A DNA stretch of 49,403 nucleotides. Origin: JAUQQI01 sp040289115. Lineage in GTDB: Bacteria > Chloroflexota > Dehalococcoidia > JAUQQI01. Within the stretch, counting starts at the first letter, position 1; the number at the start of each line of letters is the position of its first letter. Position numbers and translations under genes: made by a program. The notes under the pieces were generated by a model that saw only the letters and a program-made list of their open reading frames with translations, ran no database searches and was not told the DNA's origin. The stretch is from NCBI GenBank assembly GCA_040289115.1, contig PSKS01000012.1, positions 1-49,403 on the forward strand, in the 5' to 3' direction. This document shows positions 42,031 to 49,403 of the stretch, one piece after another.

Positions 42031-43101
42031 TCAGTCGCCGCCGGCCGGCGCCGTGAGAATTCCCCGGCCTACTTCCCCCACCACCCGCATCCGGTAGCCC
42101 CCGTGCTCGATGAATTCCTGGGCGTAGGCGAAGAGGGCCGGCTGGCCGCCGGTATGAAGAAACACCACCCGGCTCCCGGCCGGGATGATGCCCCGCCGAA
42201 CGTAATCTACAAGGCCGCTGAAGGCCTTGCCGCTGTAGACCGGGTCCAGCAGGATGCCCTCAGTTCGGGCCAGAAGTTCGATGGCGTCGAGGCCCGCCGG
42301 GGTTACGACCCCGTAGGCCTCGCCGACGTAGTCGTCGCTGTTTTCCACCTCTTCCGGCCCAATCCGCACCTGGAGGCCCAGCAACAGGGCGGCCTCGTTG
42401 GCGACCGTGGCGATCTGTTCCTTGACCGTTGCCTCCGGCACCCGACTGGGGCGGAACCCGACGACCCGGGTCGGTAGGCCCAGGGCCTTGGCCCCGAGGA
42501 GAACCCCGGCCTGGGTCCCGCCGCCGCTGGCCAGAACCAGGTATTCCGGCGGTTCGGCCAGCTGCTCGGCCAGCTCGGCCACGCAGCCGGCATAGGCCAC
42601 CGCCCCCAGCACCGCCTCGGTGTCGTTGAGGATATAGGGTCGGTGCCCCAGGGCCCGGAGCTCGTCGGCCAGCCTCTTGCGGGCCTCGGCCAGCTGTTCC
42701 GGGGGAACCAGCCAGACCTCGGCCCCCAGGATGAAATCAAGAAGGTAGTTACCTTGGATGCCTACCCGGCGGGCTCGGTCATCGTAGCGGTTGACCAGGT
42801 AGCATTTCAGGCCAAGCTTGGCGCAGGCGGCCGCCGCCTGCCGGGCAAAGTTGGACTGGCTGCCAAAGCCGGCAACGATGACGTCGGCCCCTTTGGCCAT
42901 GGCATCCCCGAATACGAAATCGAACTTGCGGGTCTTGTTGCCCCCAAAGGCCAAGCCCGTTAAGTCGTCCCGCTTAACGGCCAGACGAATCCCCAGCTGG
43001 TGGCTCAGGTTAGGGCACTCATGCAGGGGGGTCGGTAGCACCGCCAGTTCGACCCGGGGAAGGCGCCCCATCGCGGCCCGTAGCTGCTCTGCCGTCAGCA
43101 T
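42031..43101 (-). CDS. D-cysteine desulfhydrase / ACC deaminase-family PLP enzyme
   Basis: Fold-type II PLP enzyme of 356 aa. The cofactor Lys is in AFGGNKTRKFDF, the phosphate loop is in LASGGGTQAG, and the catalytic Ser region is GFGSQSNFARQ. Family members desulfurise D-cysteine or deaminate 1-aminocyclopropane-1-carboxylate; the residues that separate the two activities cannot be assigned by eye. AGGAGG precedes ATG 43101. A 240-nt leader and a promoter lie upstream. Confidence 0.87.
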   Translation of the reverse strand: MLTAEQLRAAMGRLPRVELAVLPTPLHECPNLSHQLGIRLAVKRDDLTGLAFGGNKTRKFDFVFGDAMAKGADVIVAGFGSQSNFARQAAAACAKLGLKCYLVNRYDDRARRVGIQGNYLLDFILGAEVWLVPPEQLAEARKRLADELRALGHRPYILNDTEAVLGAVAYAGCVAELAEQLAEPPEYLVLASGGGTQAGVLLGAKALGLPTRVVGFRPSRVPEATVKEQIATVANEAALLLGLQVRIGPEEVENSDDYVGEAYGVVTPAGLDAIELLARTEGILLDPVYSGKAFSGLVDYVRRGIIPAGSRVVFLHTGGQPALFAYAQEFIEHGGYRMRVVGEVGRGILTAPAGGD

Positions 43102-43341
43102 GCTCGATTCCTCCTGAGTGTGTCGCTCCTATTCGCACGGCGGACCTGCGGATGGCGCCGGTCGCGCCCCCGACCCGGCCGGGGCCAGCCTGAAAGGCCT
43201 GCCCCACCGGAAGGTTTGCCGGGACCTTAACCTGGGCCTAGACCTTGATGCCGGCTTTCTGTTCGAAGGCAAAGGCGGCCCGGAGCAGGGTTGCCTCCAT
43301 GTTTAGGGCGGCGGTTACCTACCTCCAAAAAGCGCATAGCC
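43102..43341 (-). promoter_or_regulatory. long GC-rich leader of the PLP-enzyme gene with a 20-codon ORF
   Basis: About 240 nt lie between the predicted transcription start and the coding region. On the minus strand an ATG at 43300 opens a 20-codon ORF (MEATLLRAAFAFEQKAGIKV) ending in TAG. It has GGAGG about 20 nt upstream, too far to be convincing. The reading frame stays open after the TAG to the downstream gene. Several GC hairpins are possible, for example CCGGTCG/CGACCCGG near 43160. No known riboswitch was recognised. Confidence 0.35.
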
Positions 43342-43347
43342 TGCCCG

Positions 43348-43376
43348 ATTTTAGATTGTCCCCGTCGGGCCGTCAA
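43348..43376 (-). promoter_or_regulatory. promoter of the PLP-enzyme gene
   Basis: On the minus strand TTGACG, exactly 17 nt, then TAAAAT. It is divergent from and abuts the start of the DUF2851 gene, whose ribosome-binding site overlaps the -35 box. Confidence 0.65.
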
Positions 43377-43387
43377 GGGGCAGGCGA

Positions 43388-44581
43388 TTGACGGGCGGCT
43401 GCCTGCTTTACTATCATCTGAGCGTGGAGCGGTCGGCGAAGCTCGACGAAGAAGCCGTCTGCCGGGCCTGGGAGGAGGGCCGGGTAGCCTCCACCACCCT
43501 CCGGGCGGTGGATGGCCGGGCCTTCCGGGTGGCCTTCCCGGGTCGGCGCCAGCGCGGTCCCGGCCCCGACTTCCGGGACGCCCGGCTCTACACCGAGGCC
43601 GGCGAGTTGGTCGTTGGCGACCTGGAAGTGCACCGCCGGGCGGCCGACTGGGAGGCCCATGGCCACGGGGATGACCTGGCCTACGCCGCGGTTCGATTCC
43701 ATTTGGTGGCCCAGCTGGGGCCGCGTTCCGGTCCAGCCGGCGGGGCGGTCATCACCTTCAAGTTTGAGGCCGGGGCCGTACCACTGCCCGGGTGGGGCGA
43801 GCCATGCCGAGCAGCTGCCCGGCGGCTCCCGACGGCCGAGCTGCGGGAAATTCTTCGGACCGCGGGTCGGGATCGTCTGGCGGCCAAGGTGGCTAGGGTC
43901 AGGCTCTGGATTTGCCTTTTGGGGCGAGATGAGGCCCTTTTCCGTCTCCTAGGCCGGGCCTTTGGGTACGGCCTGCCGGGGCCCGGCCTGACCCTGCCGG
44001 AAGGGGGCGTTGGCTGGGCCGGTCTCCGGGCGAAGTTGGTGGACCTTCCCGAAAGCCTGCGGCCCGAATATGCCGCCCGCCTTTTGGCCTTGCCCAGGCA
44101 GGTGCCCGACCGGCCGCTGGTTTCGGTGCGGCCGAATAACCGTCCGGACCTTCGGCTCCGGCAGTTAGCCCAGCTTCTGGCCAGCTGCGCGGCTGGGGGC
44201 CTTTGGGCCGCCTTTGAGGCCTGTTTTGGGGAACCGAGACCATTTACGGCCGTGGTCAGGCTTTTGCGGGCCCGGGTGCCCGGCCTCGGGGCCGAACGGG
44301 CCCGGGTAGTCGCGGTGAACGCGGTGATACCGGCCGTCGCGGCCTGGGCCGAGCTTATAGGTAACGAGGGTCTGGGCCGCAAGGCCCGGGCTGTCTGGGA
44401 AGAGGGGCCGGGCCTTGGGGAGAACTTCATTACCCGCTACCTGCTCCGGCGAACCTGGATGCTCGAAGGTCCCCTACCGGCTGCCGAGCACCAAGGGGCC
44501 ATTCAGCTTTACCACAACCTCTGCCAGCCTGGCCGGTGTGACTTCTGCCCGCTAAACGAGAAGCTGCAGGCTATACTGTAA
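43388..44581 (+). CDS. DUF2851-family protein
   Basis: The 397-aa protein matches DUF2851 by GPGPDFRDARLY, VGDLEVHRRAADWEAHGH and the C-terminal cysteine pair region CQPGRCDFCPLN. The acidic and His residues in GDLEVH and HGHGDD suggest a nuclease-like or metal-binding core, but no activity is known to me. The start is TTG 43388, supported by AAGGGG at 43376-43380; GTG 43424 is an alternative. It is followed 8 nt later by mobA. Confidence 0.82.
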   Translation: MTGGCLLYYHLSVERSAKLDEEAVCRAWEEGRVASTTLRAVDGRAFRVAFPGRRQRGPGPDFRDARLYTEAGELVVGDLEVHRRAADWEAHGHGDDLAYAAVRFHLVAQLGPRSGPAGGAVITFKFEAGAVPLPGWGEPCRAAARRLPTAELREILRTAGRDRLAAKVARVRLWICLLGRDEALFRLLGRAFGYGLPGPGLTLPEGGVGWAGLRAKLVDLPESLRPEYAARLLALPRQVPDRPLVSVRPNNRPDLRLRQLAQLLASCAAGGLWAAFEACFGEPRPFTAVVRLLRARVPGLGAERARVVAVNAVIPAVAAWAELIGNEGLGRKARAVWEEGPGLGENFITRYLLRRTWMLEGPLPAAEHQGAIQLYHNLCQPGRCDFCPLNEKLQAIL

Positions 44582-44589
44582 CTGGGCCG

Positions 44590-45189
44590 ATGGAGGTCTC
44601 AGGGGCAGTGCTGGCCGGTGGGAGGGGCACCCGGCTAGGGCAGGATAAGGCCTTGGTGGAGGTGGGTGGGGAATCCCTGTTGGCCCGAGTTGTCGGGCGG
44701 CTGGCTCAGGTCTGCGCCGAGGTTCTGGTGGTGGGCCGTGTCACCGGTCCCCCACTCCCCGCCCCGGCGAGGTTTGTTCCAGACCTCATTCCGGGTCAGG
44801 CCGCCCTTGGGGGGCTTTACACCGCCCTTTCCGCCGCCGCCTGCCCGCTGGTGATTGTGGTCGCCTGTGATATGCCCTTTGTGGAGCCAACCCTTCTGCG
44901 GTTCCTGCTCGGCCTTTTCGGGGACGGGGTGGACGCAGTGGTGCCCCTGGTCGGGCAGGAGCCCCAGCCCCTCCACGCTGTCTACAGCCGGACCTGCGCG
45001 GCAGCCGCGGCCACCCAGGTCGCCACGGGCGACTTGAAGGTGGCCCGGCTGTTGCAAAGGCTACGGGTCCGGTACGTTGCCGAGGCGCAGTTGAGGGTGG
45101 TTGACCCTGAGTTACGGTCGTTTTTTAACATCAACACGCCGGCCGACCTAGAGCTGGCCCGGAGTCTAGTCGGGGGATGGGCGCATTGA
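44590..45189 (+). CDS. mobA: molybdenum cofactor guanylyltransferase MobA
   Basis: Attaches GMP to Mo-molybdopterin to make the MGD cofactor of DMSO-reductase-type enzymes. The 199-aa chain has the nucleotide loop LAGGRGTRLGQDKAL, the metal Asp in VACDMPFVEP and the end FFNINTPADLE. It is close behind the DUF2851 gene. No other Mo-cofactor gene is adjacent. Confidence 0.93.
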   Translation: MEVSGAVLAGGRGTRLGQDKALVEVGGESLLARVVGRLAQVCAEVLVVGRVTGPPLPAPARFVPDLIPGQAALGGLYTALSAAACPLVIVVACDMPFVEPTLLRFLLGLFGDGVDAVVPLVGQEPQPLHAVYSRTCAAAAATQVATGDLKVARLLQRLRVRYVAEAQLRVVDPELRSFFNINTPADLELARSLVGGWAH

Positions 45190-45213
45190 GGGGGGCTCTT
45201 CGGCTATTATTAA
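45186..45213 (+). promoter_or_regulatory. weak promoter of the 71-aa protein gene
   Basis: TTGAGG, 16 nt, TATTAA. A small inverted repeat CGGCT/AGCCG overlaps the -10 box. Confidence 0.3.
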
Positions 45214-45229
45214 GCCGGGAGGTGTAACC

Positions 45230-45445
45230 ATGCCCGAACGGCGTTTTTTCGAGTACGAGGCCCGGGAGGACGAGCCTTTCGGCACCCTGCACATCCGGAT
45301 ACCTATCCGGCGCCGGCTTATGCCCCAGAGTGCGGCCCGGCACCTTCGTAACGCCGTAAAAGAGGGCCTGCTGGCGGTCCGGGCCCTGCTGGATGAGGCC
45401 ATCCAGGGACTGGAGCGGGACCGGACCCGCCCGGCCGCCGGCTAA
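45230..45445 (+). CDS. small charged protein of unknown function
   Basis: The 71-aa protein is Arg/Glu-rich. The N-terminal half (FFEYEAREDEPFGTLHIRIPIRRR) looks like beta strands and the C-terminal half (residues 34-63) is an amphipathic helix. There is no membrane segment or cysteine. GGGAGGTG upstream and the 3-nt gap to the next gene support it as a real gene. No family recognised. Confidence 0.7.
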   Translation: MPERRFFEYEAREDEPFGTLHIRIPIRRRLMPQSAARHLRNAVKEGLLAVRALLDEAIQGLERDRTRPAAG

Positions 45446-45448
45446 CCG

Positions 45449-46180
45449 ATGCAGGAGGTTAGGCCCGGCGTCTTTATCACCCGGACTCGACACAGCGCCA
45501 ACAGTTATCTAATTTTTGCGGAGACCGGGCCGCGGGCGGTTCTGGTCGACCCTGGCAGTGTTGCCGGAGCAGGCGACCTGATTCGAACGCTGGTAGCTTA
45601 CGGTCTTCGACCGAACGACTTGGTTGCCATCCTTCTCACCCACACCCACCCCGACCACGCCGGGGCTGCCGCCCAGCTTTGGGAGTGGTCGGGGGCCCCG
45701 GTCTACGTCCATCCGGCCGAGTTGGGCCGGCTCCGGCAAGGCTCAGGACCGCCACTCCGTTGGCTGGGGCGATTGCGGATCCCGCCAGTTCCGGATGCAA
45801 AACCCCTGGCAGATGGGGCCTCCGTTCCGGGCTTTGAAAGCCTCGTCGCCGTTCACACACCGGGCCACTCGCCGGGTCACCTCTGCTTTTTTCTGCCAGA
45901 ACAGCGAATAGTTTTTCTTGGAGACCTCCTCCTCCGAGTTGACGGCCGGTTGGCTAGGCCCGTGGGCCTTTTCGGCCGGCAAGGCGAGCTTCACCTGGCC
46001 TCCCTAAAGCGGCTCCTTAGGCTGGGTGCGGAAGCCGCCTGCTTCGGCCACGGGGAGCCTATTCTCCGGGGATTTTCGGTCCAGTTGGCCACCTTCCTGG
46101 AAGGGCTTCGGCCGGAGCCGGAATGGCTTCGGCTTCTGCGCCACCTGCCCGACCTCCTCCGCTTCGGTCTAGGGACCTAA
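45449..46180 (+). CDS. metallo-beta-lactamase-fold hydrolase
   Basis: The 243-aa protein has the MBL metal motif THTHPDHAG (HxHxDH), the next ligand His in VHTPGHSPGHL, an Asp in FLGDLLL and the last His in CFGHGEPI. Glyoxalase II-like and other thioesterases share this pattern; substrate unknown. It follows the 71-aa gene by 3 nt. Confidence 0.9.
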   Translation: MQEVRPGVFITRTRHSANSYLIFAETGPRAVLVDPGSVAGAGDLIRTLVAYGLRPNDLVAILLTHTHPDHAGAAAQLWEWSGAPVYVHPAELGRLRQGSGPPLRWLGRLRIPPVPDAKPLADGASVPGFESLVAVHTPGHSPGHLCFFLPEQRIVFLGDLLLRVDGRLARPVGLFGRQGELHLASLKRLLRLGAEAACFGHGEPILRGFSVQLATFLEGLRPEPEWLRLLRHLPDLLRFGLGT

Positions 46181-46219
46181 TGGGTTATACTTCTGCGGAC
46201 ACCGTTTGGAGGTTATTAG

Positions 46220-46582
46220 ATGGCTGAAGGGCTCATCATAACCCGTGCAGAAAGCCAAACGGCCGGCATCCCGGGCCGCTCCCTGAACACGGTCCGTAAC
46301 CACCACTTCGTTATCGACGAGCCGGCCTACGGTGGCGGACCGGGGGAAGAAATCACCCCCGCCGAGGCGTTCCTGGCCGGGGTTTCAGCCTGCGGGGTCC
46401 TGCTTGTGGACGCCTTTGCCCGGGAGGCCGGCTGGCCCCTGGCCTGGGCTCGGGCCGCCATCGAAGGCGTGCGGCTTGGGGCTGACCCGGCCAATTTCCA
46501 GGAGGTGAACCTTAAATTTGAGCTGGCCGGGGTTACCCAGGAGCAGGCCGAGGCGCTGGTGGAACGTTACAAGAACCGCTGA
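46220..46582 (+). CDS. OsmC-like protein
   Basis: The 120-aa protein has the OsmC-type helix ITPAEAFLAGVSACGVLLVDAFA, in which a Cys occupies the place of the first peroxidatic cysteine. The second conserved Cys of organic-hydroperoxide reductases is missing, so peroxidase activity is doubtful. TGGAGG precedes the ATG by 7 nt. It is the last gene before the mobile-element region. A GGTCGC/GCGACC hairpin follows the stop. Confidence 0.85.
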   Translation: MAEGLIITRAESQTAGIPGRSLNTVRNHHFVIDEPAYGGGPGEEITPAEAFLAGVSACGVLLVDAFAREAGWPLAWARAAIEGVRLGADPANFQEVNLKFELAGVTQEQAEALVERYKNR

Positions 46583-46694
46583 CCCCTCTACCGGGCGGTC
46601 GCGGTCGCGACCCGGGTTAACGTTGAAATTATGACCCAACCTGCCTAGTGCGGACTATGGCTCGGACCCTGACCTTTGGGGTACTTGGGCTGCA

Positions 46695-47427
46695 GGACCC
46701 GGAAGTTTTTGGCGGTTCGACCTGCCCCTGTTCGCCCGGCGCACGAAGGAGGTCTCGGACCTGTTGCCCGAGCTGTACCTGCACGGACTCGCCGAGGGGG
46801 ACTTCGACCTGGCCCTGCGGGGGCTGCTGGGCGAGGAGGCGCCGCTTTCCGCCCGCACGGTGGCGCGCCTGAAGGAGCGGTGGCAGGCGGAGTGGGAGGC
46901 GTGGCGGACGCGGCGGCTGGATGACCTGCAGGTGGTCTACCTGTGGGTGGACGGGGTGTACGTGAAGGCGGGGTTGGAGCGGGAGCGGGCGGCCTTGCTG
47001 GTCGCCGTGGCGGGTTTGGCGGACGGCCGCAAGGAGGTGGTGGCGGTCGTGCCGGGCTACCGGGAGTCGGTGGAGAGCTGGTCGGAGGTGCTGCGGGACC
47101 TGCGGGAGCGTGGGATGAACGCGCCGCGGCTGGTGGTCGGGGACGGGCACCTGGGGATCTGGGGGGCGCTGCGCAACGTCTGGCCGGAGGCCGACGAGCA
47201 GCGGTGCTGGAACCACAAGGTGCTCAATGTGCTGGAGCAGCTGCCGCGCCGCCAGCAGGCCGTGGCCAAGTCGATGCTGCGGGCCATCGCCTACGCCCCG
47301 ACCCGGGCGGAGGCGGAGCGGAAGCGCAAGGAGCTCGAGGCCTGGTGCCACCCGCACGGGTACGGGAAACCGGCGGAGGCGCTGGGGCGGGACTCCCGAG
47401 CGGATGGTGACGTTTTACCGGTACCGG
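46695..47427 (+). pseudogene. IS256-family transposase remnant
   Basis: Codes for the middle of a transposase: GPGSFWRFDLPLFARR, then ELYLHGLAEGDFDLAL. The first catalytic Asp is in VYLWVDGVYVK, the second in LVVGDGHLG, and RCWNHKVLNVLEQLP follows. The N-terminus has no start codon before the similarity begins. A 1-nt frameshift occurs near 47392, after which RMVTFYRY continues in another frame. The similarity stops at CCGGTACCGG (47418-47427), so the part with the catalytic Glu is lost. The element is inactive. Confidence 0.85.
47418..47427. repeat. 10-bp palindrome at the junction of two transposase remnants
   Basis: CCGGTACCGG is shared by the end of the IS256-type reading frame and the end of the oppositely oriented IS110-type frame, so the exact breakpoint lies within it. 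Confidence 0.6.
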
Positions 47428-47874
47428 AACTTGCTCAGACGGTGCCGAACCCGCAACTGATCCTGCTTGGCATCCTCCCCGTACCAGATCCCGCAACGCC
47501 TCCTCGTCTTCCCCAGGCACCCAGGCCGCCACCAGCTCCCCGGCCCGCAAAAGCTCCGCCAGCCGCACCGCGTCCCGTCGGTCTGTTTTTACACGATCGC
47601 CGGGCCGCACCGGTGTCAACGATGGGGCCGCCACGATGCAGGCGATCCCCATCCCCTCCAGTTGGCGCTGCAAACCGTAACCCGTCGGTCCAGCCTCGTA
47701 GGCCACCATGAGCTCCTCGGGCCGCCCCAGTTGCTGCATGAGCCTCCGCACCGCCTCCGGCTCGTGCCTGCTCCCTCCCCAGAAACGGCCCCTTCCTCCA
47801 CCCGCGTCGGCGATGCCCACCTCGATCCTCTCCTTGGATACGGCCATCCCGACGAACTTTGTGATACCCTGCAT
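47428..47874 (-). pseudogene. IS110-family transposase remnant (N-terminal DEDD domain)
   Basis: Starts at ATG 47874 (MQGITKFVGMAVSKERIEVGIAD) with AAAGGGG upstream. It has the RuvC-like DEDD domain: Glu in VAYEAGPTG and the Asp pair in KTDRRDA. The first Asp of the tetrad is Ala (GMAVSK instead of GIDVSK). After ALRDLVRG there is a frameshift, then EDAKQDQLRVRHRLSKF in another frame. The C-terminal serine-recombinase-like domain is gone. The remnant runs tail to tail into the IS256 remnant. Confidence 0.85.
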
Positions 47875-48145
47875 CTTCACCGGCCCCTTTCGTGTGTGGC
47901 TCTGTGCTGGGGGCACAGGCAACTCCAGCGTAACCCACGTGCCGCGAAACGGGGCCGGCCTCGTTCATTGTGACTATTGACGAGACCTCTCCTTCGGCTG
48001 CTCCGTCGCCCAGTAGGGCGAAGGCGGGATTCAGCACCAGCCCCGGGGTCCTTCTTGGGTTTCTTCTCCGGTTGGGGCTGCGCATCGTACTGGCCTGCGG
48101 CGGCGGGATGGTCCGTCACGCGGCGGGAAGCCTGGCGCAAATCCA
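47875..48145. other. non-coding stretch upstream of the IS110 remnant
   Basis: About 270 nt without a credible gene. In IS110-group elements the left end upstream of the transposase encodes the bridge RNA. A CTGTGC/GCACAG hairpin at 47902-47918 is compatible with such a leader, but boundaries and loops could not be defined. Confidence 0.35.
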
Positions 48146-48151
48146 TACAAT
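48146..48151 (+). promoter_or_regulatory. -10 box of the MFS gene
   Basis: TACAAT lies 9 nt before the GTG with no clear -35 and no ribosome-binding site. If used, the mRNA would be nearly leaderless. Confidence 0.3.
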
Positions 48152-48160
48152 GGAAGTGTC

Positions 48161-49403
48161 GTGCCACAGCCAGCTTTGCCGAGCCCGACAGCCTCGTCTT
48201 CGTCCCCCAAGCGGTGGCGGGTGCTGGTAGTCGCCACTTTGCAGCAGGCGGGTCTAACCTTCGTACGCTTCGGGCTTCCGACGGTGGCGCCGTTTCTGCG
48301 CTCGGACTTGCACCTTTCCCTGGCCCAGACGGGCGTGGTGCTGGGTGCCTTCGACCTGGGGGCCCTGGCGGCCTTCTACGCCACAGGCCTTGCCACCGAG
48401 CGGTGGGGCGAAGGCCGCGTGATGGCTTCCGGAGCCCTGGTGACCGCCCTGTTCACCGCGCTTGCCGCCCTGTCGCCGTCCGTGGGGTTGGTAACGCTGG
48501 CCCTGGCCCTTGGGGGTTTGGGATTCCCTTCCAGCCAGGTGGCCGGGAGCCAAGCGGTGATGGGGTGGTTTCCGCCGCGGGAACGCGGGGTGGCCATGGG
48601 AGTCCGCCAGGCAGGCCTTCCCGTGGGCGGCCTTGTGGCGGCCTGGCTGCTGCCGTGGCTGGCGGCCTCGTGGGGCTGGCGCATAGCACTCGTGGTCGCA
48701 TCGGTCGGGTGCGGCCTAGCGGGAGCAGTTACCTACTGGGCACTGGGCCCCACACCCTCCCTGCGGGGCCGAGTGCTGAGACCGACGGGCAGCGTGCGGC
48801 GCAGCCCGGTAGGGTTCCTCCGCAGCCCTCCCCTGATGCTCACCACCATGACCGCGTGCCTGCTGGCGGCAGGGCAGTACGCCCTGACAGGCTACCTGCC
48901 CCTATACTTCGTGGACACCTTCCGCTGGCGCGCGCAGGACGCTGCGCGGCTTTTGCTGTTCGTCCACCTGGGCGGCATCGCCGGACGGATGGTGTGGGGC
49001 TGGGTCTCCGACCGCCACTTCGGTGGGGACCGCCCGCGTCCCATGGCCCTGGCAGCCTGCTGCGCGGCGGCCACCGTGCTAGCCCTGGCGCTGTTGTCGC
49101 GGTGGCCACGGGTACCGGTGGGCTTGGCGGTGTTGCTGGCACTGCTGGCGGGGTTCACCTTGCTGGGATGGAACGGGCTGTACGTCACCCTCATCTCCGA
49201 GCTGGCGTGGGGGGCTGGGGCCGTAGCCGTGGGCTTGAGCATGACCGTTCTGTACGTGTTCACCATGATGGCACCGCCCGCCTTCGGCTGGGCGGTGGAG
49301 CGGGCCGGGAGCTCCTACACCGCCGCGTGGCTCGGGGTAGTGGTGTTGCAGCTGTGCGCGGCGGCCACCATCCTGTCCGTCCCCAGAGTCCGCCGCGCTC
49401 CCA
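48161..49403 (+). CDS. major facilitator superfamily transporter, partial
   Basis: The frame runs from GTG 48161 to the window end without a stop, 414 codons. It encodes an MFS permease with six helices, a central loop (about residues 195-220) and most of the second six. Loop 2-3 has ATERWGEGRVM, similar to the GxLaDrxGrk motif, and helix 4 onward has GFPSSQVAGSQAV and GVAMGVRQAG. The substrate is unknown. Codon choice (more GCG and GCA for Ala) differs from the genes left of 46.6 kb, and the gene follows two IS remnants, so acquisition by transfer is likely. The C-terminus is cut by the window. Confidence 0.88.
   Translation, partial: MPQPALPSPTASSSSPKRWRVLVVATLQQAGLTFVRFGLPTVAPFLRSDLHLSLAQTGVVLGAFDLGALAAFYATGLATERWGEGRVMASGALVTALFTALAALSPSVGLVTLALALGGLGFPSSQVAGSQAVMGWFPPRERGVAMGVRQAGLPVGGLVAAWLLPWLAASWGWRIALVVASVGCGLAGAVTYWALGPTPSLRGRVLRPTGSVRRSPVGFLRSPPLMLTTMTACLLAAGQYALTGYLPLYFVDTFRWRAQDAARLLLFVHLGGIAGRMVWGWVSDRHFGGDRPRPMALAACCAAATVLALALLSRWPRVPVGLAVLLALLAGFTLLGWNGLYVTLISELAWGAGAVAVGLSMTVLYVFTMMAPPAFGWAVERAGSSYTAAWLGVVVLQLCAAATILSVPRVRRAP

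Noticed and set aside
43019..43300. Amber readthrough (pyrrolysine-like) joining the 20-codon ORF to downstream frame
   Set aside because: The downstream stretch runs into the PLP-enzyme gene in another frame and shows no family; no other sign of TAG recoding in the window.
47440..47711. C-terminal continuation of the IS256-type transposase reading frame
   Set aside because: The translation after about 47395 is Pro-rich nonsense antisense to the IS110 remnant; it is a fortuitous fusion.
47970..48230. 86-codon plus-strand ORF before the MFS gene
   Set aside because: Composition looks random, no ribosome-binding site, and it overlaps the MFS start in another frame.
1..49403. CRISPR arrays, tRNA or rRNA genes, prophage
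   Set aside because: No regularly spaced repeats, cloverleaf-forming sequences, rRNA-like blocks or phage structural genes were seen on either strand.

Overview
The window is about 49.4 kb of GC-rich bacterial chromosome, densely packed with genes and with many ATGA/TGATG start-stop overlaps. RNase Y, YmdB and SpoVS lie side by side, and vegetative promoters resemble TTGNNN-17-TATNAT. Together these point to a GC-rich member of the Bacillota from a spore-forming lineage. Three family-9 glycosyltransferases with a heptose-kinase-like enzyme suggest a heptose-type surface glycan. I cannot name the genus. No rRNA, tRNA or CRISPR array was seen.

Layout. 0-3.9 kb: surface-glycan operon (two GT9 transferases, a zinc-finger membrane protein, an HldA-like kinase). 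3.9-8.1 kb: glycolate/D-lactate oxidase operon glcDEF, with a promoter and an overlapping inverted-repeat operator. 8.1-10.1 kb: ferritin, M20 peptidase, GNAT acetyltransferase. 10.2-15.2 kb: RNase Y, YmdB, SpoVS, PHP phosphoesterase, FabZ and a third GT9. 15.2-19.1 kb: RecJ-like nuclease, a crotonase-fold protein with isomerase-type acid placement, and a serine beta-lactamase-like hydrolase on the minus strand. 19.2-22.7 kb: HpaB-type flavin monooxygenase and homoprotocatechuate 2,3-dioxygenase (aerobic aromatic catabolism), then a cation-diffusion facilitator.

22.7-27.8 kb (minus strand): E1alpha, E1beta and E2 of a branched-chain 2-oxoacid dehydrogenase followed by lipA and lipB, so the complex and its lipoyl cofactor are made together. 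E3 is absent. The operon has a clear promoter and a leader of about 200 nt with two mutually exclusive helices, the best candidate for an undescribed regulatory element here. 28.0-31.8 kb: a Fur-family regulator with a Fur-box-like palindrome over its own promoter, a sugar-nucleotide epimerase, and a CbiMQO-type Ni/Co ECF transporter. 31.8-37 kb: pterin carbinolamine dehydratase, biotin protein ligase, an ABM-like protein, a DUF6391-like protein, and a TldD/TldE-like pair. 37-41 kb: an unrecognised histidine-containing membrane protein, a DnaJ-like protein with half a zinc domain, a YihY/BrkB-family protein lacking an ordinary start codon, and a DUF1648/PH-like membrane protein. 41-46.6 kb: ilvE, a D-cysteine desulfhydrase/ACC-deaminase-like enzyme, a DUF2851 protein, mobA, a small unknown protein, a metallo-beta-lactamase-fold protein and an OsmC-like protein.

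46.6-49.4 kb is different in character: remnants of an IS256-type and an IS110-type transposase meet tail to tail at a 10-bp palindrome. They are followed by an MFS transporter that runs off the window and has a different codon preference, so this end looks like an acquired, rearranged segment.
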